Source: Mycteria americana (taxonomy: Eukaryota > Chordata > Aves > Ciconiiformes > Ciconiidae). Taken from it: 64,000 nucleotides of DNA. The stretch is taken from contig NC_134383.1 of the NCBI RefSeq assembly GCF_035582795.1, forward strand, positions 1,557,501-1,621,500. The letters are read 5' to 3'. The position numbers and the translations under genes were made by a program. Below are positions 41,161 to 53,100 of the stretch, piece by piece (position 1 is the first letter of the stretch; each line of letters starts with the position of its first letter). The notes under the pieces are model-generated. The model ran no database searches, had not been told where the DNA came from, and saw only the letters and a program-made list of their open reading frames with translations.

Positions 41161-41810
41161 TGAAAGGGTTAAATCCCAGACAGGCCCTGCCTAAGACATA
41201 GACTTGCATTTTTTTAGTTTCACTCACATCCTTGTTCTCTTTTGTTCTCTTCCCCTGCCAAGATAGTTTTGGTTACCTGCTGAGCAGAGTTGATGGTGGG
41301 ACATCTCCTGTGACTTCTTACCCGACAGGACTAAGCGGGCCTTGAGCGAGCTCGTTAGGCTTCCTAATTAAATCACTGATAACAGGAACTCAGGATCTTT
41401 GTGCCAAAGATAAGCGCCAAGAACTAGCTTAAATCGACCCCCTTGTAACATTCCGAGGCCAAAGGACTGATGAGCTAACTCACTGACTATATATGGACAA
41501 AGGAAGCCCAAAGTTCAACTAGTGGACAACGTGAGGAAGACTATGGAAGACCACCGGGAGGGTGAAAAGACCCTAACCCCAATTTTACTGCGCATGCTTG
41601 GACTATGTAAATGAATTCCGGGAACTCATCACCACAAAACTGCCCTTTTCAGGAAATCTGATGAACACGTATGATTTTCCTGTACATGAACTGATGTGTT
41701 GCGCTAACCTGGCGGAGCGATCCCCAGTGCTGCCCAGCGCTGCAATAAAGAATACCTGCTTAATAGTCATCCCGACTATTGAGTCCTGATTTCGGCTTTT
41801 CACGGCAACA
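41161..41810 (+). mobile_element. Solo LTR with 4-bp target-site duplication
   Basis: A 650-bp element starting TGAAAGGGTTAAATCC and ending TTTTCACGGCAACA, flanked by AGGG on both sides (41157-41160 and 41811-41814). It has retroviral promoter architecture on the + strand: TATA-like CTATATAT at 41487, a poly(A) signal AATAAA at 41744-41749, then a U5-like tail with TTTCGGCTTTTCACGGCAACA-type ending. A 4-bp duplication fits an ERV1-class element. No retroviral coding region is adjacent, so it is solo. Confidence 0.8.
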
Positions 41811-41814
41811 AGGG

Positions 41815-44800
41815 TAAAATGCAAGTAATCCTCATGTTCTGCCCTGCCAAGGTTTGCAGAAAACGACTGAAGAGGAAACCCAGATGTGTGAAAGTCCCCA
41901 AAGAGCAGCTATCCAAGAGCAATCAAGGACACTACAGTAGGATTAGAGTTTAGCTAATAAACCCTTTCATAAGACGGCACTAAGAGCCATGAGGGAGCAG
42001 GATGGGGTTGTACAGTTGGACATGTGCTACTATCCCATGAGAGGACAGCTAAACAATCAGATATACTTATCCGGATCCTAGAAAACATCCTTAAACATAC
42101 TGTCTGCAGGTACTAGGATGGCACATACTTTTTTTCCTTTACCTGTGCCTGCTGTAATTTAGGCTCTTGGGATCCTGCAGAACCAGTTTCAGCCATGGGA
42201 AGTGCCTGCATGGTGTGCCTTTCACCGCATGATTTGAGAATGCTGAGAACACCCTTCCCCCGAGTGCTTTCCAGCATGTGACACGACACTGTTTATTGGC
42301 GCTGACAGGAGGTAAGGCTTGTAATAGATTGCCTCTTGGGTTGCAGACACACCTGGCTTCGGGATAGAAAAACAGATATGGGAGCGACAAAATGGTTTTG
42401 AAGCACCTTGCTCACACCCTGGTCAACACAGGACTTTCAGCAACTGAAAAGCGCCTTCTGTATGCTCAGGTGCAGTCCTCCCTTATCTCTGCTAATCAGC
42501 ATATTATCCTCCTCATGCCTTTATCAAGTACCATCAAAAAAGAAATTGTCAGATTTCTGACTCCCAAGACTCCAAGTTAGCAAGCTGCAGCAGAGCCTTA
42601 GAGTTCTGGTGCTACATAATGTCCTAATTTTCTTCTCATATACATTTTATACTGGAGTGTACTTGTGTCAGCATAGCTTTTTCCTTCAAGGAGTTTTTCC
42701 TCTCTACGGAGTTTGTTCTCCTGTTCCTTCTAAGTGTATTTAAAACCTGCAATCACTTCTCCTCTCAGTCCTCATTTTACTCAGCTAAACAGGCTACACT
42801 AGGCTTAGGGGAGACTATCCCTCCTCCCCCTTCTTTTCCAGGTTGAATCCATTGTCTTCAGTATGAATGGCCCATTATTCCAATGAAGTTTCAAGTCTAT
42901 TAACATCTTCTGCCTCTCCTGGGACAAGCTTGCTTGATAAAACCTTTCACAGCCCATTGCACTTCTATTCTTACCCATTGAGAGCCCCTCACTTACTGCA
43001 AACATTACTCACTAAATACACGAACTTTTCTTTTCTGCAACCAAAATTATCTCCCGAATTTGACCAGGATTTGTAAATAGCTTAATTTCCTCCTGACGCT
43101 CAGTTCTTTGGGGAGGCAAGGGAGAGAGCATTTAGTATTTGTTTAAATCACTTATCCTGGCTCTGTTTTCCCCGCTGTTGCTTTAACAGTGGAAGAGATG
43201 TCCTTCATAAATTTGGGGAGTGCAGAAACCTGATAAATTGTACCCCTGAACTCTGACACCATACGTTAAACCTGCTTTGAAAACTCTCCTTTTGGGCCAG
43301 ACTTGTTCAGTGCAATTACACAACTACTAATTTCATTCCTTCAAAGTCCAGCCCTTGCCAACACATTAATTTTTCCACGCTGATTCTCCAGTATGATTTT
43401 CCACTCTCTTCTTTCCATCGTGAGTTCAGCCCGAGCAGAAAGGTCAGGAAATCTAAGCCACTTTAAAGAAGCAAATCCCACAGCAGCAGTAGCTGCACGC
43501 CTCCATTTCCAGTTTCTTTCATGTCATTACTCAACTCTCTGCTCTTTTCAGACATCCTGAATGCCACCCTTCAATGCTGGACACAAGCGCTTGGTGGTAT
43601 AGGCAGCTCGGGGCAGTAAGAAAGGCCACCCAGGCTGGCCTCTTGAAAGTCATTGAAGAGGAAGCACCCCTACTCCCCATGTGTGCACTGGAGGGGCCAG
43701 CAAGCACTGCAGGTTGCTACATAGCTTAAGCAATGGACAGACTGACTGCAATAATACTTCTTGAACCCTATACCAAAGCGCTGGATTTTCAAGCATGCTT
43801 ACCATCCAGCATACCCCCACAAGAAGTGTATTTAAATGCCTAAAGAAGCAAAGCTGAAGTGTTGAATCAAAACGTGTTTTGAATAACGAACAAAAAAGGA
43901 ACAAACTGGCTCTGTGCTTGTGGGCTTTGGGACTAGGGGAAAACTGCAGGCGTAGAGGAGGGTCTCTGGCCCAGCAGCCTTAGACATCCCTACAGGCTGC
44001 TGCTTTTGTCTGGTGCTCAAGCGCAGATAAGGGGCACAAAGACTCAAGGAATCTTTGCTCACAGCTGCCCACTCTCTCAAGCAGAGGGTGCCCACTGTGC
44101 CAATTGCATTGAACATTTGTGGGCTACAACTGGCTTAAACATCTTTCCCAGTGTAAGAGATGCTGCAGTTCAGTGTCATTAGGCTAAAGCTCCCTTTGCC
44201 GATTAACTGGATTTTAATTAACACAACTCATTGCTTCTCCAGTCAACAGCAGAGATGTGGAATGTAATACCGATGAAGCAGATTTTAGCCTTTCCAAAGC
44301 AATCCCATCATGAATGATGCTTCTCATTCTCCCTTTCTTTCCTTTGCTTTTTTTGCTCTGCAAAGTGCACAGCAGTTACGTGCTGGCTGTGACCCCTTTC
44401 CTGGCAGTCCTGTTCCCGTACTGACACTACAGACCACGCCTCAGCACCAGAAGCAGATAATGTGCACATGTTTTCTTTTGTGTTTGTTCAATGTAGTTTT
44501 GCTAAAGGCCTTTTTCTTGCTACCAAAAGCATGTTTACTTTTGCCATTATTAGCTGTGGGCTGAGCATGAGTTTGGGCTATTTACTGTGTACTCCGCATG
44601 GTGCTGGCTGCTAGTTCTAGCTACAGTGGGTCCAAAGCTTTACAGACTTGCCTTTTTTTGTGAGGAGAGATGCTCCAGTCCTGCCTGTAAGGTGCACCTT
44701 TGTAGCGAGGCCGTCCCATGAAGCTGCAGCAGCAAGAATGACTTAAGTACAGTGAATTGGACCTACTGGAAGTGAAGGAGGGAAAGGTGAAGGCGATGCT

Positions 44801-45940
44801 TGCAGCGACCGTTTGTCACACACGAGACACTCATTCCTGTAGCCTGACGGTGCTCCCAAAGCAGGGTGCCAGGGGAAGCCCGACTTAGCTGGCTCAGGCC
44901 ACGGAGAGCAGTTCTGCTGATGCCACCACTTGCACGCTCTCGCAGGCAGACAGATATTTTGCAGTCTCCACAGCCTACATGCCTTCTCCCTGCAGGGAAC
45001 TCTGGAGCCTGAACAAATGCAGCAGCAAGGCATCCTCCAGACCTGCAGTGTCCTCAGCCTTCTGGCACAGAGTCTTCCACCCCATTAGCTTCTCTTCTCC
45101 CCAGGGGGCATGGGAGAGGCAAGGGTCAGCAAGATCTTAACCAGCTGTCAGAGCCTGCAGCTCCAGCAGATGCTTTTCCTGAACCTCTGCCCCTGCTCTC
45201 CTGCCTTCATTCTGCTCTGCAGAGGCTGAGCTGGGGATATTTCTCCCAGGATTTCATCCCAGCTGTTGAACAGTCCACATCAGTAAAACAGGTGCTGTTT
45301 CTGGTTTCCTCTAGAAATAGCTCTCTAACACAAGCTTTGGAACATAAGCGTTTCTGAAGGCAGACAGTTAGCATTGCCCATTTGTGGGCAGCAGAGCTCC
45401 CCAAAGTCAGGCTGTGCCCACCTCACCCTCCTCTCCCTCTGCAGCACCCACAAAGGCTAATGGTGCTCCTGGCTGCAGCTGCCCAAAAGCGCTCTCTGCT
45501 CTGCTCTTCAGCTCCCAGAGGGGTCACTGAAGTCCATGCCAGGGGCAGGAGAATTTTCCATTTCTGGTTCTTTCTAAAGACCAAGGAGAGAAGTGTTGCA
45601 TTTACAGAACCTTTTTGTATCATGCGCTTCCCTGGAGAAACATCCTTGGCAGGGCTTTGGGTCTATAAGATATAAAATCTACTTGCAATCAAGGTCCTGC
45701 CAGAAAGTTATCCACCTGCAAAGATATATATGTCTCTTGGTTCTCATTAGAGCCTGCTAAACACCCAATAAAATTAACTCCGTGCACTCAAGGGGAGCTT
45801 TCACTTTTTCTGCGCAGTTAACTTGACAGTATTCCACGTAAATCTGTTATTGCTCAGCCCAGCAGCTTCTCACTCAGCAAGAATAAAGGTGTATCCAGTA
45901 GTAGGCGGATATTCCTGCCAGCCTTGTCTTGCAAGATGTT
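41815..45940. other. Intergenic, no gene recognised
   Basis: Ordinary AT/GC-mixed sequence without convincing exons, RNA genes or recognised mobile elements. A block around 44150-44290 (TTAACTGGATTTTAATTAACA) has the look of a constrained non-coding element but this cannot be tested here. Confidence 0.5.
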
Positions 45941-45946
45941 CAAGTT

Positions 45947-46022
45947 AGAGGCTACTAACACAGACTTCCTTCTTAAGGAGGGAAAAAAAAAAAAAAAGAG
46001 GCTACTAAAACTGACTTCCTTC
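45947..46022. repeat. Short 26-bp direct duplication separated by an A-run
   Basis: AGAGGCTACTAACACAGACT and its continuation (45947-45972) recur at 45997-46022 with two mismatches and a period of 50 bp. The spacer contains a run of A (about 15). It resembles a recent slippage-driven duplication. Confidence 0.8.
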
Positions 46023-46169
46023 GGGGGATGGGGGGGGAGTTTTCCCCCAGCCAGCAGCATCATTTTTCCAGTACTCGCTTCCTGGCTGCATACTCAGAAT
46101 TACTTTCTTCCCCTCCGCAACAGGGGGACACAAAGTCATGGCCAGTGCTGTTAACCAAGAACATCTGCC

Positions 46170-46325
46170 TTGAAGTTCACTCATACAGCTTATTTTTTAG
46201 TCCACGTTATGAATCTTCATTAATTACACATTTTAATTAAATGTAATTAGTCCCTACTTATGTAAATAAACTTGCTGACTGTAATTACAAAATTATGAAA
46301 AGCTGTTATGAATTATAGATTCAGT
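46170..46325. promoter_or_regulatory. AT-rich, homeodomain-site-rich block (possible conserved non-coding element)
   Basis: A dense run of TAATTA/ATTA cores (TTAATTACACATTTTAATTA, TGTAATTAG, TGTAATTACAAAATTATG) with few repeats, in otherwise mixed-composition DNA. This pattern is typical of deeply conserved enhancers near developmental and neural genes. No expression or alignment data are available here. Confidence 0.35.
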
Positions 46326-46329
46326 TAAA

Positions 46330-48335
46330 AAGAAAACCACTTCAGAGAGCTTCTACCCAGGTCCAATCCACTCAGCAACTGTCAAGCCAGAAAATACAGA
46401 ATGTGCAAGTCAGTGCAAGCCAGAATACAGAAAAGCCAGAAGATGCTCCCACAACTAAAAATCAATTCAAGTGGCATTGTGAGAAGAAGCAAGTAGCAAG
46501 GATGAGGACAGAAAGATCGTGAGAATAGGTCTTACTACGCTATCTGTTCTTCTGGCAGCACCTGCAGGCTCTGCTACCCTGGTCTGAACCCATGAGAGTT
46601 ACTGAGGGTCACAGAAAACCTGGCAAAACTTTGGTGTGACAGAATGAATCACGTGAATTTGCTTGTGAAACCAGGCTCACGTAGGAGCCCCTGGGACAAA
46701 TTAAGTAGTTGTTCTCCTGTGCCACAGGGCACCGAGAGAGGCTTTTCTACACGCACTGCTACGGTGCTGGAAGGGGCAGAGTGGGAGAGGAGCACGCCCC
46801 ATGCAGGGCTGCAAAGGCAAAATGCCTCTCAGACACTACGGCAGCACGGCCACATAAAGTGTTAAGAATTCCAGTCGGACATGGGTTGCATTGCCATGGC
46901 AAGCCCTGAGAGAGAAGGCAGGGCTGCAGAAATCCCTAAAAGACTCAAGTCCTTTACGCCTCTCTGGACCAACTCACAGGTGTGCACCGCTCTCAAGTGT
47001 GGCAGCCTGCTTTCCCTTCTCCGTTTGCACCCTGGCATCTCATTTTGCACCAGGGATCTGCCTGCCCGCCTGGAGCTAGTCTGTATTTCTCTACGAAGTG
47101 AAAAATCTCTAATGCATCTAGACACAGAAATGAGCTCCCCCTTATGCTGGCATTTACCGATGCCAATGCTATGGCCAGCAGCAGTGCTCCAAGGCATGAT
47201 ATTTAGGGAAGTAAAATTTCCAAGCAGCCTTGCCTTCACCTTTCTTACTTATTTCCTCCCACTAATTCATATGAGGTAGTTACCAAGCACTTTGCTCTGA
47301 AGTAGTGGCCTTGATTCCTCCCCGAAGGATCACCTAAAATTCAAACCAAAAATTTCCCTTATCTCTTGCTATTCTCTTCCTGCACACAAGCAGCTTGGCA
47401 AATGCAGCCTTCCTCAGGGCAAGCAGGCTTTCTGCAGCTCAGGAATTAACAGATTTGCAGAGCAGTGGGTGCCAACTGGGAAAGAAAAAAAAAAAGGGGG
47501 GGTTCACTTAGGAGCTCCTACAGTACCCAATTATTAAATCAGATGCATATTATCCCAATTTACTCGCCTGAAACAAGAGACTCCACTGTTTTCCAGAAGA
47601 AAAAGTACTCAGTGCAAAGAAGTCAGTGCAAGACTTGAAGGATGTCTAAACCGTTCATGCAAAACTAATGACAGAATCGGACACATGCAGTAATCCCCTT
47701 TCATCTCCTACACTTGCTAAAAGCATTGATGTATAACAAGGGGGGAGCATTAAGGATTCTGCCTACAAAGCATCCAGGAAACAGGAATAGAAAGAGCCTT
47801 CAGAGGTAAAAAAAAAGTGTCTCATCCTAGAAAAGGAGGAGGAGCTGAACTCTGTCAGCTGGAAACTGTTCACACAACAAATTGGTCTGGAGTTGAAATA
47901 CGTAACTCATGGATGTGACTAATTGCTCCCCTCCAACCTACCTTAGGCATATGGCTGTATCTGATTGCAGCTGAGCCCCTTTATTCCATGCTGACATAGA
48001 GTTTGTGCTATTAAGCAATACATCTAGGCAAGGTGGGAACAGTCAAGATGCAAACGGCAAATATTAGCAATAAACCACAGCCCTGGATAAACAATGAGAA
48101 ACTTTCCCCTTCCCTCCCTGACTCCCCTGGTAGCAAACATGTTCATCACTGTCAGAAGAGTCGGGGGCGGCGGGGGAACATCTCCCAGCCCCACTCGGTC
48201 TGCATCCTGGCTTTATCACCACGAGCCACAAAGCCACCGTTTATCTTCTTAAACGTCTTTTCCCATCACCACAACACTAAGCCCCAGTCCAGATAACAAC
48301 ACACCCTCAGCATTTCTCCCAGCGAAGTATAGTTA
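46330..48335. other. Intergenic, no gene recognised
   Basis: Scattered short open frames without domains or linked splice sites. A purine-rich run of A then G lies at 47485-47503. Nothing else structural seen. Confidence 0.5.
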
Positions 48336-48339
48336 TTGT

Positions 48340-48500
48340 TGTGGCATAAATAGCACAAGTGTAGAAAAATGGGCTATTGTTTCCATCCTATTTCGTGCAG
48401 CTAATTAGCATGTTTGTTTCAGTAGGCATAGTTTGATAACAAAGCTTTGCAAATGGACCCAGGTTAGAGCTGTATTAGTAATTAGATTTTAAGTGTTTAA
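48340..48500. promoter_or_regulatory. Possible conserved non-coding element
   Basis: Contains CTAATTAGCATGTTTGTTTC, CTTTGCAAAT (Sox/POU-like) and TTAGTAATTAGATTTTAAG within 160 bp. It is a mixed set of homeodomain, forkhead and POU/Sox-type cores, flanked by less structured sequence. Inference only. Confidence 0.35.
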
Positions 48501-48599
48501 CGGCTTATCAGCAAATGCCTCCTCTGTGGTGAGGCTCTTGTGCTGCTTCCCTTCCTGCTCAGCCCAGGGGTGCAATCGGCAGAGAAAGTCGGCGTGCAC

Positions 48600-49860
48600 G
48601 GGGGGGAGGGGGGGGGAATAAATCACAGGAAAACATTACCCTACGTGACTTCATTGAGGATGTTTTCAGCCAAGTTAGGAGCTGAAGTCCTACGAGATGG
48701 GGAGGAGGGAGCTATGCAGCATTTCCACCGGCGAGTGGAATTGCTCGCACGCACGAGGCTTGGTCAGGGCTTGCTCACGCGGACCGCTCCACTGGCGTCC
48801 CGCGAGGGCGGGCTCACTGCTGGTGGACAGTCAGACGCAGGCGGACAGCGCGAGTCCTGCCGAGAGCACCAACGTCTCTGGTGGTGCCACCGCACGGGGA
48901 AAAGGCGCCCACCCCTTTTGTATCGCCCAGAGCGCAGACAGGAGCTCTCCTGGAGCCTGAGCTGTCAGCCGGGGAAGGACTGTTCAGCGTCAGGAACGGT
49001 TAATTCTTCAGTAAATGCATGAATGTCGAATGAAAAATATTTCCCAACGTTTCCAAGTTCACCTATTTTCAGTCAAGGTTCGAGTTCTGCTTCCTGAAGC
49101 CGTTTGAAATCCAATTAGTCAAGACTACCTCGGGCTGACTGAAGGACAAGTCTTATGCTTTAGATACTACCCAAGTGACAGCATTCAGTAGGAGCAGGAA
49201 AATGTCCGGGGCTTATTGCGTGGACTATAGCACATTATTCCGCAGTCTTTCCTCACACCGCTTTCTGATGTGGAAAGGGAATGCATCACCTCATAAAATG
49301 TTAATATTTCCACAATGGATATTTGACGTTTTCCACAAATATTGATAATGACACCACAATCTTAAAAAAACCCTCTGACAGATTTTAATATGAGTAAATA
49401 GTTCTTATATACTTCCTCCCAAAAGTACTGAGCTAAGGAGGAAACCAAACTACACCTGTGAGCATCAGGCATTTCCCTCTTCTCTTGTCCTGTTCGTTTG
49501 ACCTAACAAAGGAACAATGATCCTAAACGGGAGCCCTCAGGCACTACTGACGCACGGCTAGATTGTGCCGTCCTTCGAGAGAGGACAGCTTTTGTTCGGT
49601 GCTAACAGGGTGCCTGGCTTAACAGAGCTGCGATCGGTGACTCGCCTTTAGGCATTGCAACTGTCAAATATATACATATATTCCAGTAAGCCCCAACAAT
49701 CGAGATACCCTCATTTTTGAGCCAAAGAGACCGTTTTAACATTCAGCGTAGCTGTAAAGCTCGCGAGGTGCCACGCTAACACACACGTAATTAACCGGCT
49801 TAAGCTTCTTGCTGGAGTACTACCAGTCTCCCCCGAGCTGCGTTAAAGCTAGCCCTGGTT
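48600..49860. other. Intergenic, no gene recognised
   Basis: Starts with a G-rich run (48600-48617). A CpG-bearing stretch at 48700-48910 lies in open frames of 87-160 codons on the + strand that I do not recognise. The rest is AT-rich. No exon chain found. Confidence 0.45.
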
Positions 49861-49879
49861 TAGCCGCTGCATTTAGGCC

Positions 49880-50115
49880 CGCATTAGCCAGCAGGACCAG
49901 CACCGGGCATCCCTTCCGCGCCTTGCGACACCACGCAGATCACCTCCCCGCGCCTCGGGCCGCTTCGCCGCAAGGTCCCGGCCCGGCAGGCTCCACCCGG
50001 CGCCAGCAAACCGAGCGCAGGGCCAGATCTGCCGGCCCCCGCGGCCCGTCGCTCCTCCCGGGGCTGCGGCGCGGGGAGCTGGCAGAGACGAGCGGGTGCG
50101 GGGCCGGCAGCTAAC
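49880..50115. promoter_or_regulatory. CpG island flanked by AT-rich homeodomain-type sites
   Basis: About 235 bp of dense CpG (GCGCCTCGGGCCGCTTCGCC at 49950, GGGGCTGCGGCGCGGGGAGC at 50058) between AT-rich flanks containing TAATTAACC and CTAATTAAATGCTAATGA. This is the strongest unassigned promoter-like block in the right half. If gene order is as in mammals, it could be the non-coding first exon or promoter of DRD2, whose coding exons are not in the window. That assignment is a guess. Confidence 0.5.
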
Positions 50116-50199
50116 ACTCAGCTTTTCCAGCAGTCTGAGCTCCGCAGCAGTTCGGGGGGTGCGACTCAGTAAAACTCGCTTAAGCATTATGCTGCGCTG

Positions 50200-53100
50200 G
50201 TAGCGCCTAATTAAATGCTAATGAACCGGAGGGCAAAGCGTTCAAAAGCCAACGCTGTCAGTCACAGAACAGGAATTTTTTTGCCTGCTGTAAACAACAC
50301 ACAGCAGCCTAAGCGCAACATCTTCGCTACAATATTTATCGGCGATATTATTCTTTACCAGAGCTGCCTTTCAGCTAAAGCAAGTACGAAGCTGCGTGAA
50401 GGGTATTAAGTATTTTGACCACTTCAGTAACGCAACTGATGCTTGCTCTGCAACGGACACCAACTGCACAAGAGAAGGGGGGATCTACCAGACTCCTGTT
50501 ACACAGCAAGCACTACTCACATATTTAACTCGCTCCGTAAAGACACTAAGTTTGAATAGCAGCTTGCCGATAAATCACCCCTAACAGAACACTGGAACAA
50601 ATTTGCTGTTATTTCAGCCTGAAGATTGTTTTTCTTACTGAATCCCCAGTATTACAAAGAGATGGTTTGCACATGCAAGAAAACATCTTTTTTCCCAACG
50701 CCAGGGAAAATTCTGCTTTTGGCATGTGTGAGATTATGAGTCAGCCCCATGTTTGCAGGCAAGGAAGAAAAATGTTCTTTATCCACACTTACAAATACGC
50801 TTGGGAGCTGCTCTCCTCTGTGGCAATGTGCAGCAAGGATGAATTTCAGACACTCCCTGTCCCTTTGCCACCCAAGTCAGCTCACTACCACAACATAACC
50901 GCTCCACGGCCAGCTCTGACTTTGCACTCTGAATTCAGTAAGGTTTCAGTGCTGCAGTTGAGGGCTGCCTTTACTTGTAAACAGATTTGTTGCCTTCCTT
51001 TTCACTCTAGCAAGATTTGTCAATCTTTGTGAAATGAAAGGGAGGCAATGAACAAAGACTTTTGATATTTGTCATGTTTTCCACAGACCAGAGCTGGTTA
51101 TTGTCCCAAGCACCCCAGGGAAAGGGGTAGCAGCTGGTATTACAGGAACGCTATTATTTTCACTCTTTGAAAAAAGATGTTTCCATAAGGTCAGAAACCA
51201 CAGCACATATGACTGCGTATTTCTGCAAAGTCAGTTTTGCCTCCTGACAGGGAAGTATTTGTCTGCCAATAAGGTGCCTAGCACTTTTTTTTCCTTTTAG
51301 CATTGATTAAAGCCTTCGAGCACCTTCTCTCCACCACTGAGGCTGACCCCTAACCCCAGTGCAGCACAGCTCCTGCCAGCTCCTGGCCATAGTGCCGGGC
51401 AGCACAGACCCTGCTGGGGCACGGCCGGGCTCCCTCGGAGGAGTCACAGCCTTTGGTCACAGATGGGAGGAACTCGAGGGCAGAGGCAGGCGGGAAGTCC
51501 TGAAGGGGTGGCAGGAGGCCCCGTTCCCCCGTCCCCAGTGACCCCTGTGCAGTGCCTAGCTGAGGACCAGCAACAGGGACTCAGCCCCCAGCCCAGGTGG
51601 TGCAGGGCTGTCCCCGCACCCCTCAACAGAACCCCCTGCCCACCTTGGCCCTGCAGAGCACACAATGCAACCACAGCCACTGCACTCACCTCCACCCTCA
51701 GCTCAGCCCATGCCTGAAAGAGAGGGCTTCCTTCCCCCTCGCCTTTTGTAGGGCCCTGGTGCTGCCCCTGCCCCAGCTGAGGGCAATGAGCATCCCAGCA
51801 GCCCTGCCACCTGCCCCGCCTGCAGGTATTTGCCGCTCTCTCCTGCCCGTCTTCCTTTCAGAAGTCAGATTTGCTCCATTATGTCCTGCCAGTAACACAC
51901 AGATCCCCTGGGCAAGGCGGGGGGGTTCTAGTGACGATTTAGCCCCTTCACCTTGCAAAGAGAGCAAAAGCCTTTGACCCTCACTGTGCAAGGAGTGAGG
52001 CTGCAGGATGCTGTCTTTAGGTCACCGTTGCCTGTGCCCCGTAACATCTCCTCAGGAACACTATTATGTCACGCATCTCTGGAGTGTATTTATATCCTGA
52101 GAAATCACCTCCCCGGCCCAGAGGTCCAATGCATGGCCCTGAACCTGCAAAACTTCCTGCCTCTGGCTTCTGCAAGACTTTTTCTGATAGCAGACTTATT
52201 ACTTCCTGCTGGCAATTTCAAAGGTGCTAATCTAATAAGTCATTAGAGGCAAATAAAAAATAGGAGAAAGAAATTGACTTAGCACTTCTTTCCAAAAAAT
52301 ACTGTAACTGGAGAATTTTAAGTAGAGTGAACGAGAGCAATTTTAATAATATTAAGCTCAAATTGACAGCAAAATGACTGAATACAAAAAAGCAACAAAA
52401 ACCCAAATATATATAAACCATAAGGCATTGTGAAAAGAATGTGATTAAGATTTCAAAGTTATACATTCAAAATTTAGACAGTGCTGGGAATGAGGTCTTT
52501 TTCTTCTCTGGTGAAGAAATACCCTACCATATAATCACATAACAAAGACTATATAATAATTCATACAAAGGGAGCGGGCGCTTGCAAGCTTCATGCTGGC
52601 TTTCATTTACTCTCCAGTGCTCAGCTCTGCGGCACGAGTGGCACATCTGCGCCTTCGACGTGGTCTGTGCATTTCTGTGCACACGTGTCATCACGCACAC
52701 GCTCTGCACGTCACACTGCTGGCAGGACGGCTGGCTTGCAGCGTGCAGTAATTGCACATTTACTTCTGCTGCTGGCAGGAGGAACGCTTCATGCCTGTGC
52801 AGAGGGCCAGCCTGAGTCCGTGGCACTAGCAGACCCTAAGAGACTTAAATCTTTACTAACTGTGTACAGGTACCCCCTACTTTGCTATCGTCCTTGTGGG
52901 TAATAACCCACATGAACATTTCACTGCCCCTCTTAATGTCCTAAGGACAACTCTTGTATGTCCTAAAAAGCAAGTCATAAGACTGAAAATAATCAAAATG
53001 GCACTGTTGCCCCTTCCGTCTTAACTGGGGGAAGAGAGACATCCATTTACTAGAGTGTTTCATCAGGGTCTGATTAGCAGTGGGTTCTCGGTTGCAGAGG

